A stretch of 64,000 nt of DNA, from NCBI RefSeq assembly GCF_002933275.1, contig NZ_PSSX01000001.1, positions 310,001 to 374,000 on the forward strand, read 5' to 3'. The notes under the pieces are model-generated. The model had not been told where the DNA came from. It was given only the letters and a program-made list of their open reading frames with translations, and ran no database searches. The stretch comes from Marinobacter maroccanus (GTDB lineage Bacteria > Pseudomonadota > Gammaproteobacteria > Pseudomonadales > Oleiphilaceae). Positions 1 through 8,940 of this stretch are shown here, in pieces; position 1 is the first letter of the stretch, and each line of letters begins with the position of its first letter. Position numbers and translations under genes: made by a program.

Positions 1-1
1 A

Positions 2-721
2 TTGGCAATTTATCAGTCACTCACTTTCTTTGTCACGCTACTCCTGACCTACAAAGCGCCGTGGTTTAAATTTCGCTACCTATTTGGAAGGGTGGATCGG
101 CCTACGGCCAAGAACCTTGCAAAGTACACTGCAATGGCGCTCACAAGCGCAGCCACTGTTCCTGTAAGCCACATTCTGATTCGCAACCATCTTGGCCAAA
201 CTCTTGGGTGGGATGCAGCAGGGTATTGGGAAGCTATGTGGCGTCTGAGCACCGCTTATTTGATGCTCGTTACAACCACTCTAAGCGTGTATTACCTTCC
301 AAAATTAGCAGAGCTGAAAAATAAAAAGGACATTAGGCGAGAAATTCTGCAAGGGTACAAAGTAATCTTACCGCTAGCTTCAGCTGTTGCCTTGATAATT
401 TATCTGCTGCGGGATTTTATCATTCACGTTCTTTTTACTCCGGACTTTTTGGAGATGGAGTCCCTATTCGCCTGGCAAATGTTGGGGGATACATTAAAAA
501 TTGGTGGTTGGATACTCGCTTATGTCATGTTGAGCAAGGCAATGATTACACTGTTTATTACTTCTGAAATTACATTTGCGGCATTGTTCTATGGATTAAC
601 AGTAATCTTTACCGACCAGATCGGCTTAGAGGGGGTTGCACTCGCGCATGCGGTTAATTATCTGGTTTACTGGATTCTAATGGGAGTGTTCATTGCGCGA
701 GTTTTAGTTAAACAGGTCTAA
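2..721 (+). CDS. wzxE: O-antigen/ECA-type flippase, C-terminal part (WzxE-like)
   Basis: This is the C-terminal 239 residues of a polytopic membrane protein; the gene begins before the window, so the real start is not visible. It shows about six hydrophobic helices. Blocks such as YYLPKLAEL, LFAWQMLGD and LAYVMLSKAM resemble WzxE, which flips undecaprenyl-PP-linked trisaccharide repeats across the inner membrane. The downstream ManNAcA genes (wecB, wecC, wecG-like, 8128-11374) fit a repeat of the enterobacterial common antigen kind. A general Wzx of unknown specificity is the alternative. The MATE/MOP flippase superfamily is clear; the exact substrate is inferred. Confidence 0.75.
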   Translation: MAIYQSLTFFVTLLLTYKAPWFKFRYLFGRVDRPTAKNLAKYTAMALTSAATVPVSHILIRNHLGQTLGWDAAGYWEAMWRLSTAYLMLVTTTLSVYYLPKLAELKNKKDIRREILQGYKVILPLASAVALIIYLLRDFIIHVLFTPDFLEMESLFAWQMLGDTLKIGGWILAYVMLSKAMITLFITSEITFAALFYGLTVIFTDQIGLEGVALAHAVNYLVYWILMGVFIARVLVKQV

Positions 722-813
722 GATTTAATTTTATGATTTTGATCCATTTTTAAGATCTAAAAAATCCGAAAATTATTAAAAATTTCTTCTTAAAAGCTAA
801 GTGGCCCTGAGAA

Positions 814-1611
814 ATGCAAACGCAAAAAGAAGATAGCCTAAATTTGACCAAGCCTTTAGTAAGCGTTGTTGTACCATGCTACAATCATGAAGAATATATT
901 CAGGGCTGCATAAGCAGTATCATAGCTCAGGATTACGACAACATTGAATTAATTATTATCGACGATGGGTCGAAAGATCGGTCTAATAGAAAAATTCAAG
1001 AATTAATTCCCGAATGCACTCGGACATTCAAACGGTTCGAGTTTAGGAGCAGGGAAAATAAGGGCCTGTGTGAAACCCTTAATGAAGCTCTAGAGTGGTG
1101 CAATGGCGAATACTTCACCATCGTAGCGTCAGACGATATGATCAAAAAGAACAAATTGTCTTTGCAAGTGGATAAGATGAGTGCTGAGAATTCTGATGTG
1201 GCGGCAATGTTTTCTGGTTATGAGATTGTTGATGCAATGGGGAATATTTCAGCTAAAGTAGAGTATCCCTTGGAGAAGACTCTAACTTTTTCGAAATACT
1301 ATGGGCGCTCCTGGCTTTGCGCATCTTCGGCACTTCTTCGAATGACCGCCTTAAGAAAGACTGAAGGTTATGATAACAGCTTGCCGTTCGAGGATCTCGA
1401 TATGTGGATTCGTTTGTTGAAAGAAGGATACAGATTTACCGTCTTAAGGGAATCTCTACTGTTTCTGAGGAAGCACGATAATAATTTTAGCAATAATAGG
1501 TGGGCAATTTTTAAAGGGGAGTTAAAAATTTATTGGAAGCACAATGGAACAGTTCTTTTTCCTTTAGCGATTTTTGCTTCGCTCAAAAGATATCTGAAGT
1601 CCCTTCTTTGA
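814..1611 (+). CDS. Family 2 glycosyltransferase
   Basis: A 265-residue GT-A fold glycosyltransferase. The N-terminus has the family signature VSVVVPCYNHEEYI, followed by IIIDDGSKDRS and a second acidic motif VASDDM near residue 110, which bind the nucleotide sugar and metal. A region around EDLDMWIRL near residue 195 matches the usual catalytic ED motif. It probably adds one sugar to the lipid-linked repeat unit on the cytoplasmic face of the membrane. It stands 92 bp after the flippase and one base before the polymerase gene, so it is likely co-transcribed. The donor and acceptor sugars cannot be told from sequence. Confidence 0.85.
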   Translation: MQTQKEDSLNLTKPLVSVVVPCYNHEEYIQGCISSIIAQDYDNIELIIIDDGSKDRSNRKIQELIPECTRTFKRFEFRSRENKGLCETLNEALEWCNGEYFTIVASDDMIKKNKLSLQVDKMSAENSDVAAMFSGYEIVDAMGNISAKVEYPLEKTLTFSKYYGRSWLCASSALLRMTALRKTEGYDNSLPFEDLDMWIRLLKEGYRFTVLRESLLFLRKHDNNFSNNRWAIFKGELKIYWKHNGTVLFPLAIFASLKRYLKSLL

Positions 1612-1612
1612 A

Positions 1613-2986
1613 ATGATGAAGGTTAAAGTCGTAAGCCGTGAACGGATTGGCTTAAATGCCGTAGGCTTTTATCTTATTGCTTTATATCCTTTGTTGATAC
1701 AATTGAAGAAGGTTTTTGCAATAGATCTTAAGTATTTTTCTATTACACCCATTTCTCTTGTATTGACGTTAGTTTATTTTTTTTTGCTGGCTAGTCGGCC
1801 GATCAAAATTGATTTCATTATCCCATTATTGGTTATCCTCGCGCTTGCCTCAAATGCAGTCATCTGGAATGTCGACCAGGGGATATTAAACTCTTATCTC
1901 CAGTATTATGTTTTCGAAATATTGGTATACTTTTCTATTCTGAGAAGATTGCAGCTCGACACATTAGTAAAGGCAATACTTTTTCAGATGATTTTGAGTA
2001 TTGGTTTTGTTGGCCTTGAAATTGCGCTTGCGGGAGGAATTGATCTTAATGCAATTGCTTCACGGAAAATTGGAATTGGCCAAGGCGGTATCACTGGTTT
2101 GTTTGATGAGCCCGCTCTTTTGTCGTTCTCATATATGTTGAACATTTTTATAATTGCTTATGGTATTGAGAGAAGGGTTGTAGCTCAGCGCCTCGGGTTG
2201 TTTGTTATAATTGTCGCAGTAGCTATAATAGTTCTCACTCTTACTCGTGCGACGCTTCTGTTTTTCGCAATTGTGTTTTTAATGGTTCTGGGTTTTTATT
2301 TTTCTTCGCTATTTAATAAGAGCTTGAAACAGTCTTGGTTGTATCAGCAAAGAAAGGCCTTCTTTCTTTGCTCTGGAATTTCAATTTTTCTAGGTTTTCT
2401 GTTGAAAGGTTATATAGATTCTAGATTTGGGGACACTTCCGAGTTGACATATATGACAGAGATTCTCTCGGAAAATTTGGGGCTCCCACTTCCGACAATT
2501 ACGGCAAATTTGATTTACCGTATTGACCAGACCCAAGCCGCTTTAATGCTCATTGCGCAGAATCCTCTCGGTATAGGTCCTTTGAATAGTGTTGATGCGC
2601 AGAAGAATTTTTTAATTTTCTCGAATTTTGCTAACTATAACTCTGGTAATTTAATAACTGATTTTTTTGTAAATTTTGGTATTCCAATATCCCTAATATT
2701 TTTCTATGTCCTGTTTCGTATGCCAAGCGGTTGGGTTGCAGGGTCAAGTGCCCAAGTACTGATTGTTCGACTGGGTGTTTGGTTCCTAGTCTTCAACGTA
2801 TTAATCGCAACAAATTTTTTGGTCGCTGTCACTGCTACTGTTGTTGAATTTATGGGGCAAGCTCCAAATATTTACCTTGGTTTTCCCGTTTATGTGGGGC
2901 CACGTAATATTGATGGGTTTATTTTTGTCACCTACCTTTCTTTTGTTTTTAAAGCAAAAAGTGAACCTGATCAGGCTGGGGTGTAG
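1613..2986 (+). CDS. Putative O-antigen polymerase (Wzy-like)
   Basis: A 457-residue integral membrane protein with about ten to twelve hydrophobic segments and one large loop at about residues 275-315, the topology of Wzy polymerases. Wzy joins repeat units at the periplasmic face. Primary sequence is poorly conserved in this family, so the call rests on topology and on its place between glycosyltransferases and after a flippase. Tandem ATGs follow the stop of the upstream gene with almost no gap. The coding sequence is strongly AT-rich compared with genes beyond about 4700, as is common for Wzy genes acquired by transfer. A WaaL-type ligase is the alternative. Confidence 0.65.
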   Translation: MMKVKVVSRERIGLNAVGFYLIALYPLLIQLKKVFAIDLKYFSITPISLVLTLVYFFLLASRPIKIDFIIPLLVILALASNAVIWNVDQGILNSYLQYYVFEILVYFSILRRLQLDTLVKAILFQMILSIGFVGLEIALAGGIDLNAIASRKIGIGQGGITGLFDEPALLSFSYMLNIFIIAYGIERRVVAQRLGLFVIIVAVAIIVLTLTRATLLFFAIVFLMVLGFYFSSLFNKSLKQSWLYQQRKAFFLCSGISIFLGFLLKGYIDSRFGDTSELTYMTEILSENLGLPLPTITANLIYRIDQTQAALMLIAQNPLGIGPLNSVDAQKNFLIFSNFANYNSGNLITDFFVNFGIPISLIFFYVLFRMPSGWVAGSSAQVLIVRLGVWFLVFNVLIATNFLVAVTATVVEFMGQAPNIYLGFPVYVGPRNIDGFIFVTYLSFVFKAKSEPDQAGV

Positions 2987-3048
2987 AGGTCTGAAGAGAT
3001 ATTTAGTAATCGTGTTAATATGAATTCTCAATTAGGTGCCCTTCTCTT

Positions 3049-4209
3049 ATGCTATATTTTAACTTTCTGTATTCGCCAGATGGTGGTGGCTACCAAAACT
3101 CCGCGAGTTTTCTATCTTCGCTTGTCAATTTAAAGTACGACTTCACAAATGTTTGTGCCCTAGTATATAAGGGTACCAGTATTCATGAAATGTGTAAGCG
3201 TCATGGGATACAGCATCGCGCAATTAAGAAAAATGTGATATCTAAGCTGTTGTTTGAGCTTTTCTCAATACGTTTCGTAAAGAAAGGCGATGTTGTTTTT
3301 TCGATTTTTGGTCCTCCAATGCTATTGTCAAAAAAGTACTCTTTAAACGTTGGTGGTATGGCAATATCGAATGTTCTGTATCCTGATATTGATTTTTGGG
3401 CTCATTTGTCGTTTCTGAAGAGAATGTTTAAAAAGGTGAAGGATAGGTATAGGGTTGCTCGGTATCGTAGCTTGGATTATTTTATTTTTGAAACTGAGCT
3501 TCTTCGCGAAAAGGCAATTAATCAAATGGGAATACCAAGGAAGAGGACCTTTGTAGTAAATATGTCACCCAGTACTTTAGTTTCCCCTGAAATGATTCAG
3601 GCTTCCCCGGCCGCTAATCTGATAGCCGAGCGTAAATTAAGTAATAAGTTTTTATTTCTATGCGGGCCTCATCCGAATAAACGCTTACATGTGTTGCCGG
3701 ATATAGCGTTAAAGTTGAGTAGTGCAGGCATTGATTTTAAATTTATTTTAACGTGTAAAAGTAGTCCGTATTTGGAATCTGTTTTTTGCCGAGCGAAGTC
3801 ATTGGGCGTGTCCGATTATTTCCTAAATGTCGGGTCTGTTAAAGCCGAAGATGTTGCTGGCGTTATTGATGTTTGTGATTATTTATGTTGCTTCAGTGTG
3901 TTAGAAAGCTTTAGTAATAACTTTGTTGAGGCTTGGGCCATGTCGAAACCTTTGATGGTTACAGATTCTGATTGGTCTCGCTCATCATGTCGGGATGGGG
4001 CTATATACCTAGACCTTTCATCGTTGGACGTTTGTGTGGACCAAATTCTTTCAGTAATTTCTGACTCCATTCTCATCAAACGGACTATAGAGAAGGGCCG
4101 GGAGGTTCTGCAAGAATATCCGTCTTCGATCAGGAAAGCTGAGGAATACCTTCAGGTTATTGACGTTGCGCGGCGTTCCGGAAAACCACAGGATGCGAGC
4201 TTTTTATGA
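3049..4209 (+). CDS. Family 4-type glycosyltransferase
   Basis: A 386-residue protein of GT-B type. The C-terminal half has [19 protein letters not shown] near residue 205 and the donor-site segment [17 protein letters not shown] near residue 285, the usual E-x7-E region of GT4 enzymes. It should transfer a sugar from a nucleotide donor to the growing lipid-linked oligosaccharide in the cytoplasm. It overlaps the next gene by four bases, which suggests translational coupling to the acetyltransferase. The N-terminal domain is divergent and gives no hint of the acceptor. AT-rich like its upstream neighbours. Confidence 0.8.
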   Translation: MLYFNFLYSPDGGGYQNSASFLSSLVNLKYDFTNVCALVYKGTSIHEMCKRHGIQHRAIKKNVISKLLFELFSIRFVKKGDVVFSIFGPPMLLSKKYSLNVGGMAISNVLYPDIDFWAHLSFLKRMFKKVKDRYRVARYRSLDYFIFETELLREKAINQMGIPRKRTFVVNMSPSTLVSPEMIQASPAANLIAERKLSNKFLFLCGPHPNKRLHVLPDIALKLSSAGIDFKFILTCKSSPYLESVFCRAKSLGVSDYFLNVGSVKAEDVAGVIDVCDYLCCFSVLESFSNNFVEAWAMSKPLMVTDSDWSRSSCRDGAIYLDLSSLDVCVDQILSVISDSILIKRTIEKGREVLQEYPSSIRKAEEYLQVIDVARRSGKPQDASFL

Positions 4210-4718
4210 TTCGCCGAATACTTGTCGCGTTATATGAGTTTCTTTTGGTTACTGTGTTTAATCTACCCAGAGTTCTTTTCTTTAGTCGATTAAAGGCTTT
4301 GATTCTTAGCGTGGTTGGCGCGAAAATTGGGGCGAGACCTGTTATTTATCCGAATACTTGGATATTTCCCGGGAAGGGCTTGGTGGTTGGTGATGACGTT
4401 GACCTCGCTCTTGGCGTGATTATCACCACGAACGGCGGAGTATTGATAGGCGATAGGGTGCTAATTGGTTACCGATCCCAAATATTATCTGCAAACCATC
4501 GAATTCCAGAAGGCAAAGGTCAGATTTTTGGCTCGGGTCACAATTATGCGGAAGTTAACATTGGCGATGACGTTTGGATTGGTGCCAACGTGATTGTCTT
4601 GCCGGGCGTTACGATTGGAGAAGGTGCCGTGATAGCAGCAGGAAGTGTTGTTACCGGTGACGTGCCAGCCTTTTGTATAGCGGCGGGTGTTCCAGCTCGG
4701 GTTATTAAAGAACGCTAA
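4206..4718 (+). CDS. Left-handed beta-helix acetyltransferase (WcaF/LbH type)
   Basis: A 170-residue hexapeptide-repeat O- or N-acyltransferase. Repeats of the [LIV]-G-x4 type run from about residue 50 to 160 (for example [25 protein letters not shown]), with the conserved ANHR histidine region near residue 98. It would acetylate a sugar of the repeat unit using acetyl-CoA. It begins inside the stop codon of the preceding glycosyltransferase, showing operon membership. It is the last gene of the AT-rich block. Confidence 0.82.
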   Translation: MIRRILVALYEFLLVTVFNLPRVLFFSRLKALILSVVGAKIGARPVIYPNTWIFPGKGLVVGDDVDLALGVIITTNGGVLIGDRVLIGYRSQILSANHRIPEGKGQIFGSGHNYAEVNIGDDVWIGANVIVLPGVTIGEGAVIAAGSVVTGDVPAFCIAAGVPARVIKER

Positions 4719-4743
4719 TTTCATTGGATAATCAGGGGTATTT

Positions 4744-6924
4744 ATGAAGCAGGTAACCCAAACGCTGCGAACCGGTGTAATTGAGGTAAACGATGTTCCC
4801 ATTCCTTCGCTATTCGATAACTTCGTTTTAGTTCAGAATTCGACCTCTGTCATCAGTGCCGGCACTGAAAAAACGAAAATTGATATGGGTAAAAAGAGCT
4901 TGCTTCAAAAGGCGAAAGCTCGCCCGGACTTGGTTAAGCAGGTGGTTAACAAGGTCAGAACCGAAGGCCTTCAGAAAACTCTGCAAACGGTGAATTCTCG
5001 TTTGGACTCTCCCTCTGCGTTGGGATACAGCTGTTCAGGGACCGTTGTAGCCGCCGGAGGTTTCGTTGAGGGTCTTCAGCCTGGTGACCGCGTGGCTTGC
5101 GGTGGCGCTGATTACGCCAATCATTCTGATTTCGTTGCTATACCAAAGAACTTGGTAGTAAAAGTTCCTTCCAATGTGTCTGATGAGGAAGCGGCTTTTA
5201 CGACCGTTGGATCCATTGCGCTTCAAGGCGTTCGTCTTGCGAAGCCCTTGTTGGGCGAAACGTTCCTGGTTGTTGGACTTGGCTTGCTTGGCCAAATTGC
5301 TTTGCAGCTATTGAGGGCGAACGGTTGTAATGTAATTGGTACAGATCTTGACTCTTCCTTGGTCGAGCGCGCTGAGGGTTTTGGTGCTGTTGGAGTGGCT
5401 CCCGGCGGTGATGTGGAACGTGTTTGCCAGTCCCTCACTGGTGGCCATGGGGTTGATGGCGTCTTGGTGTGCGCAGGCAGTTCCAGCAATGCGATCATTG
5501 AAATGTGTGGTGCTGTTACTCGTGAGAAGGGGCGAGTGGTGGTTGTCGGTGCGGTTCGCATGGACATACCCAGAGAGGATTTCTTCAAGAAGGAAATCAG
5601 TGTCGTCATCTCCCGGTCTTATGGTCCTGGCCGGTACGATCCCTTCTATGAGGAAAACGGCAACGATTATCCGCTTGCGTATGTGCGGTTTACAGAGCAG
5701 CGGAACATGGAAACGTTTCTTAGTCTGGTTTCACAGGGCAAGCTGGATATAAAAAGTCTGATCACGCACCGGTTCCCGGTGGATGATGCGGCAAAAGCCT
5801 ACGACTTGATTGAAGGAGACAAGACCGAGCCCTACCTGGGCATTCTTCTTCAGTACGATCCGGAGCCCTTTGACCCGGCGGAGTCATCACGGATCCCGGT
5901 TGCACCGGAGAAGGTCTCCGGTGACAAGGTAAAGCTCTCGTTCTACGGAGCGGGAAATTACGCAACCGCCAGTTTGCTGCCGCCCTTGCAATCCAGTGGA
6001 AAGGTCAGCTTCAGTGGATTGGTCACTGCTAGTGGGCGCTCTGCGCAGGGTGTTGCCAGTCAGTTTGGCTTCGGTTTCTGCGCCGGGAGTTTTCAAGAAC
6101 TTTTGGAAGCGGACACGGATGCAATCGCGATTACTACCCGCCATAACACCCATGGCGTTGCCGTTCGGGATGCGCTGTATGCGCGCAAGCATGTATATGT
6201 TGAGAAGCCGATGGCGATGTCTGTTGAAGAATTGGCAGATATCCATCGTGCGCACTCAGAGTGTGCGGCGGCTCAGGTGATGGTCGGGTTCAACCGTCGG
6301 TTTGCGCCGGCTACCCGCCAGGCGGCTGAGCATTTTTCTGGTATTAAAAGCCCTCTTGTGGTGAATATTCGGATTAACGCGGGCCACATCCCAGCAGACC
6401 ACTGGATCCAGGACCCAGAGATCGGCGGCGGGCGGATGATCGGCGAGGGGTGTCACTTTATTGATCTTGCCTCTGCTCTGGTGGGCAGTAACGCCAAGAC
6501 CGTCTATGCCGTTGGTACAGGAAAAGCCGAAAAATCGGCACTCCTCAATGATAATCTTTGTCTGTCTTTAACTTTCGACAATGGCAGTGTGGCCAACATT
6601 ACTTACACGGCCGATGGTTCCAAGGCCATGGCCAAGGAGTACATTGAGGTTTTCGGTGGCGGGCGCTCAGCGCAGATTCATGACTTTAAAGAACTGGTAT
6701 TGTTTACAGGTGATACCGGTACCAAACGGAAAAAGTTGGGTGTGCAGGATAAAGGCCAGAAATCCATGCTCGCCGCCTGGCTTGATGGTCTGAAGGAAGG
6801 TAAACCCTGTGTGGATTATGAGTGCCTTATGGCAACCAGTCTGGCGACGGTAATGGCCGTAGAGTCGCTGGCCTGCGGTATGCCAATGAACGTTGATCCT
6901 TCTGTACTTGCCCACGCTGAATAA
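4744..6924 (+). CDS. Bi-domain zinc-type alcohol dehydrogenase / Gfo-Idh-MocA oxidoreductase
   Basis: A 726-residue fusion. Residues about 1-370 form a medium-chain dehydrogenase with the nucleotide-binding run VVGLGLLGQIALQLL. Residues about 395-715 form a Gfo/Idh/MocA oxidoreductase with LSFYGAGNYATASLLPPL as Rossmann motif and the catalytic EKPMA motif near residue 490. Such fusions recur in O-antigen and exopolysaccharide clusters, often beside a heparinase-like and a toroid protein; here only the toroid partner (6960-8141) is present. The substrate is presumably a nucleotide sugar or polysaccharide-derived sugar, but no specific reaction can be claimed. Confidence 0.85.
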   Translation: MKQVTQTLRTGVIEVNDVPIPSLFDNFVLVQNSTSVISAGTEKTKIDMGKKSLLQKAKARPDLVKQVVNKVRTEGLQKTLQTVNSRLDSPSALGYSCSGTVVAAGGFVEGLQPGDRVACGGADYANHSDFVAIPKNLVVKVPSNVSDEEAAFTTVGSIALQGVRLAKPLLGETFLVVGLGLLGQIALQLLRANGCNVIGTDLDSSLVERAEGFGAVGVAPGGDVERVCQSLTGGHGVDGVLVCAGSSSNAIIEMCGAVTREKGRVVVVGAVRMDIPREDFFKKEISVVISRSYGPGRYDPFYEENGNDYPLAYVRFTEQRNMETFLSLVSQGKLDIKSLITHRFPVDDAAKAYDLIEGDKTEPYLGILLQYDPEPFDPAESSRIPVAPEKVSGDKVKLSFYGAGNYATASLLPPLQSSGKVSFSGLVTASGRSAQGVASQFGFGFCAGSFQELLEADTDAIAITTRHNTHGVAVRDALYARKHVYVEKPMAMSVEELADIHRAHSECAAAQVMVGFNRRFAPATRQAAEHFSGIKSPLVVNIRINAGHIPADHWIQDPEIGGGRMIGEGCHFIDLASALVGSNAKTVYAVGTGKAEKSALLNDNLCLSLTFDNGSVANITYTADGSKAMAKEYIEVFGGGRSAQIHDFKELVLFTGDTGTKRKKLGVQDKGQKSMLAAWLDGLKEGKPCVDYECLMATSLATVMAVESLACGMPMNVDPSVLAHAE

Positions 6925-6959
6925 AGGGAAGCCGGGGGCAGGCACGCCCCAATTCAATT

Positions 6960-8141
6960 ATGGACTCACTTATATTGCTGAACTTCCGCTTGCTGAACAA
7001 GCTGCGTGAGGAAGACTTCGCGGGATTTGATCCCTTCGATTCCCTGAATAGCCGGCTCTTATCCGCCACTCCGTTTTACAAAAACAGCTTTATAAGGTTG
7101 GCCTGGCTTCAGTTGGGGAAGCGTTCGCCCATTAATCTGAGACCCTTGTTGGGTGTGCCCAGAAGAAGAAACCCAAAGGGAATAGGATTGGTTATTTCCG
7201 GGTTGGTCAACGACTATCATCGCACTGGGCAAGGTGAGCTGCTGGCAGAAGCCAGTGAGCTGGCTCAGTGGTTGTTGGAAGAGCGCAGTAACCTTGATGA
7301 GTGGGGGCACAGTTGCTGGGGCTATCACTTTGATTGGCAGGCTCGCGCATTCTACGTACCTGCGGGTAAGCCAAATATCATTACTACCTGTTACGTTGCC
7401 CGGGCATTGTTTGAGCTCGGCAAGGTTACGGGGAACGAGTCCTTCGTAGCAGCCTCACTGGATGCCGCCCGATTCATCTCCCGGCATTTGTACACCGAGG
7501 CGGATGGACGGTGCTTTTACGCCTATATTCCCGGTGAATCGGCATTTGTTCACAATGCCAGTCTTTGGGGCGCCGCCTGGTGCGGTTTTGCCGGCAAGGC
7601 GCTAGAAGATGAAACATTAGTAGAGCAGGCCCTTGAGGTTGCTCGTCAATCTGTGAGGGAACAATTGGATGACGGTTCGTGGGTGTATGGGGCCCGGCAT
7701 CACCATCAATTCAAAGACGGGTTCCACACCGGGTATAACCTCGAGGCGCTAAATCTTTTGCGCGAAGCGGTGCAGACTGACGAGTTTGATGAGTGTATTG
7801 CCAAGGGCTACCGGCACTACGTAGAAACTTTTTTCGAGCCTGATGGAACCGCAAAGTATTACGATAACTCTTTGTATCCGCTCGATATGCACAGCTTTGC
7901 TCAGGCTATTTTCACCTTGCTGAAGGTAGGCGGACGTGCGGAGGATCTCGCATTCTGTGAGAAGGTAATACAGCGGGCGATTGAGCTGATGTACAGACCG
8001 TCTACCGGGCTTTTTATTTACCAGAAGACTCGCCACCTCACCAATCGGATAAATTACATGCGATGGACACAGGCCTGGGCTTACTGTTCCTTCTCTTTTT
8101 ACAATCGTTTCCGGGCAGAGTTTGAACATGCATCGAATTGA
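6960..8141 (+). CDS. Alpha/alpha-toroid protein of polysaccharide clusters, function unknown
   Basis: A 393-residue soluble protein with no signal peptide. Repeated helical pairs and aromatic-rich motifs (WGYHFDWQ near residue 120, ASLWGAAWCGFAGKAL near 200, YNLEALNLL near 260, MRWTQAWAYCS near 372) fit a six-hairpin toroid fold as in glycoside hydrolase- or epimerase-like enzymes. Proteins of this kind often sit next to the fused dehydrogenase as here, and some are misannotated as aminolevulinate dehydratase. It may act on or isomerise a sugar, but no catalytic residue can be assigned. The ATG at 6960 lacks a strong ribosome site. Confidence 0.7.
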   Translation: MDSLILLNFRLLNKLREEDFAGFDPFDSLNSRLLSATPFYKNSFIRLAWLQLGKRSPINLRPLLGVPRRRNPKGIGLVISGLVNDYHRTGQGELLAEASELAQWLLEERSNLDEWGHSCWGYHFDWQARAFYVPAGKPNIITTCYVARALFELGKVTGNESFVAASLDAARFISRHLYTEADGRCFYAYIPGESAFVHNASLWGAAWCGFAGKALEDETLVEQALEVARQSVREQLDDGSWVYGARHHHQFKDGFHTGYNLEALNLLREAVQTDEFDECIAKGYRHYVETFFEPDGTAKYYDNSLYPLDMHSFAQAIFTLLKVGGRAEDLAFCEKVIQRAIELMYRPSTGLFIYQKTRHLTNRINYMRWTQAWAYCSFSFYNRFRAEFEHASN

Positions 8142-8871
8142 TTTATTGGGCTGCCCGATGGATGTGGGCACCATGGACGAAACAGTGGGTGCCATTGACG
8201 AGGCTCTGGCGAGCGCGCGTTTCACTCAGCATGTGGTAGTGAATGTCGCCAAACTCGTAAATATGCGCAAAGATCCGGAACTCGATGCCTCCGTTCGAGA
8301 ATGCGACATCATCAATATTGATGGAATGGGCGTGGTTTTGGGCGCTCGCATGCTGGGGCATGATGTGCCCGAGCGTGTTGCCGGCGTTGACCTTTTCCAT
8401 GAATTGCTTGCGATGAGTGCGCAGAAGGGATACTCGGTGTTTTTGTTGGGAGCGAAGGATGAGGTGGTGTCGGAAACGGCGCGCCGCGTCCAGCAGCAAT
8501 ATCCTGATCTTAAACTTGCTGGTTATCACCACGGGTATTTCTGGGATGATGAAGAGGCAATGGTCGAGCGCATTCGCGCTTCCGGAGCACAGCTTCTTTT
8601 TGTGGCCATTACCTCGCCCAAGAAAGAGAACTTCATCAATAAATGGCGAGACCGGCTGGGCGTTACTTTTGTAATGGGCGTTGGCGGTACCTTTGATGTG
8701 GTTGCGGGCAAGGTCCAGCGGGCGCCTGTGTGGATGCAGAAAGCCGGGTTGGAGTGGTTTTACCGTGTACTTCAGGAGCCGGGGCGCATGTGGAAGCGTT
8801 ACCTGGTTACCAACTCGGTTTTTGCCTGGTTGCTGCTGCGTGAAAAGCTGAAGTTCAAGCGAAAGGCTTGA
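8128..8871 (+). CDS. wecG: WecG/TagA/CpsF-family glycosyltransferase
   Basis: A 247-residue glycosyltransferase of the GT26 family. Signatures are NVAKLVNMRKDPEL, CDIINIDGMGVVLGARML with the key aspartate near residue 64, and GVGGTFDVVAGKVQRAP near residue 190. WecG moves ManNAcA from UDP-ManNAcA onto lipid-linked GlcNAc, and the two genes that make UDP-ManNAcA lie directly downstream. I chose the ATG at 8128 over a TTG six bases upstream; both overlap the end of the toroid gene. TagA (ManNAc transferase) is the alternative, but adjacency to wecC favours WecG. Confidence 0.8.
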   Translation: MHRIDLLGCPMDVGTMDETVGAIDEALASARFTQHVVVNVAKLVNMRKDPELDASVRECDIINIDGMGVVLGARMLGHDVPERVAGVDLFHELLAMSAQKGYSVFLLGAKDEVVSETARRVQQQYPDLKLAGYHHGYFWDDEEAMVERIRASGAQLLFVAITSPKKENFINKWRDRLGVTFVMGVGGTFDVVAGKVQRAPVWMQKAGLEWFYRVLQEPGRMWKRYLVTNSVFAWLLLREKLKFKRKA

Positions 8872-8940
8872 ATACCCCTCTGTTTTCTTTCCTTCCTTTC
8901 TATTTTGTCTTTTTCTTTCGTTTTTAAGGAGTCTGTCTGA

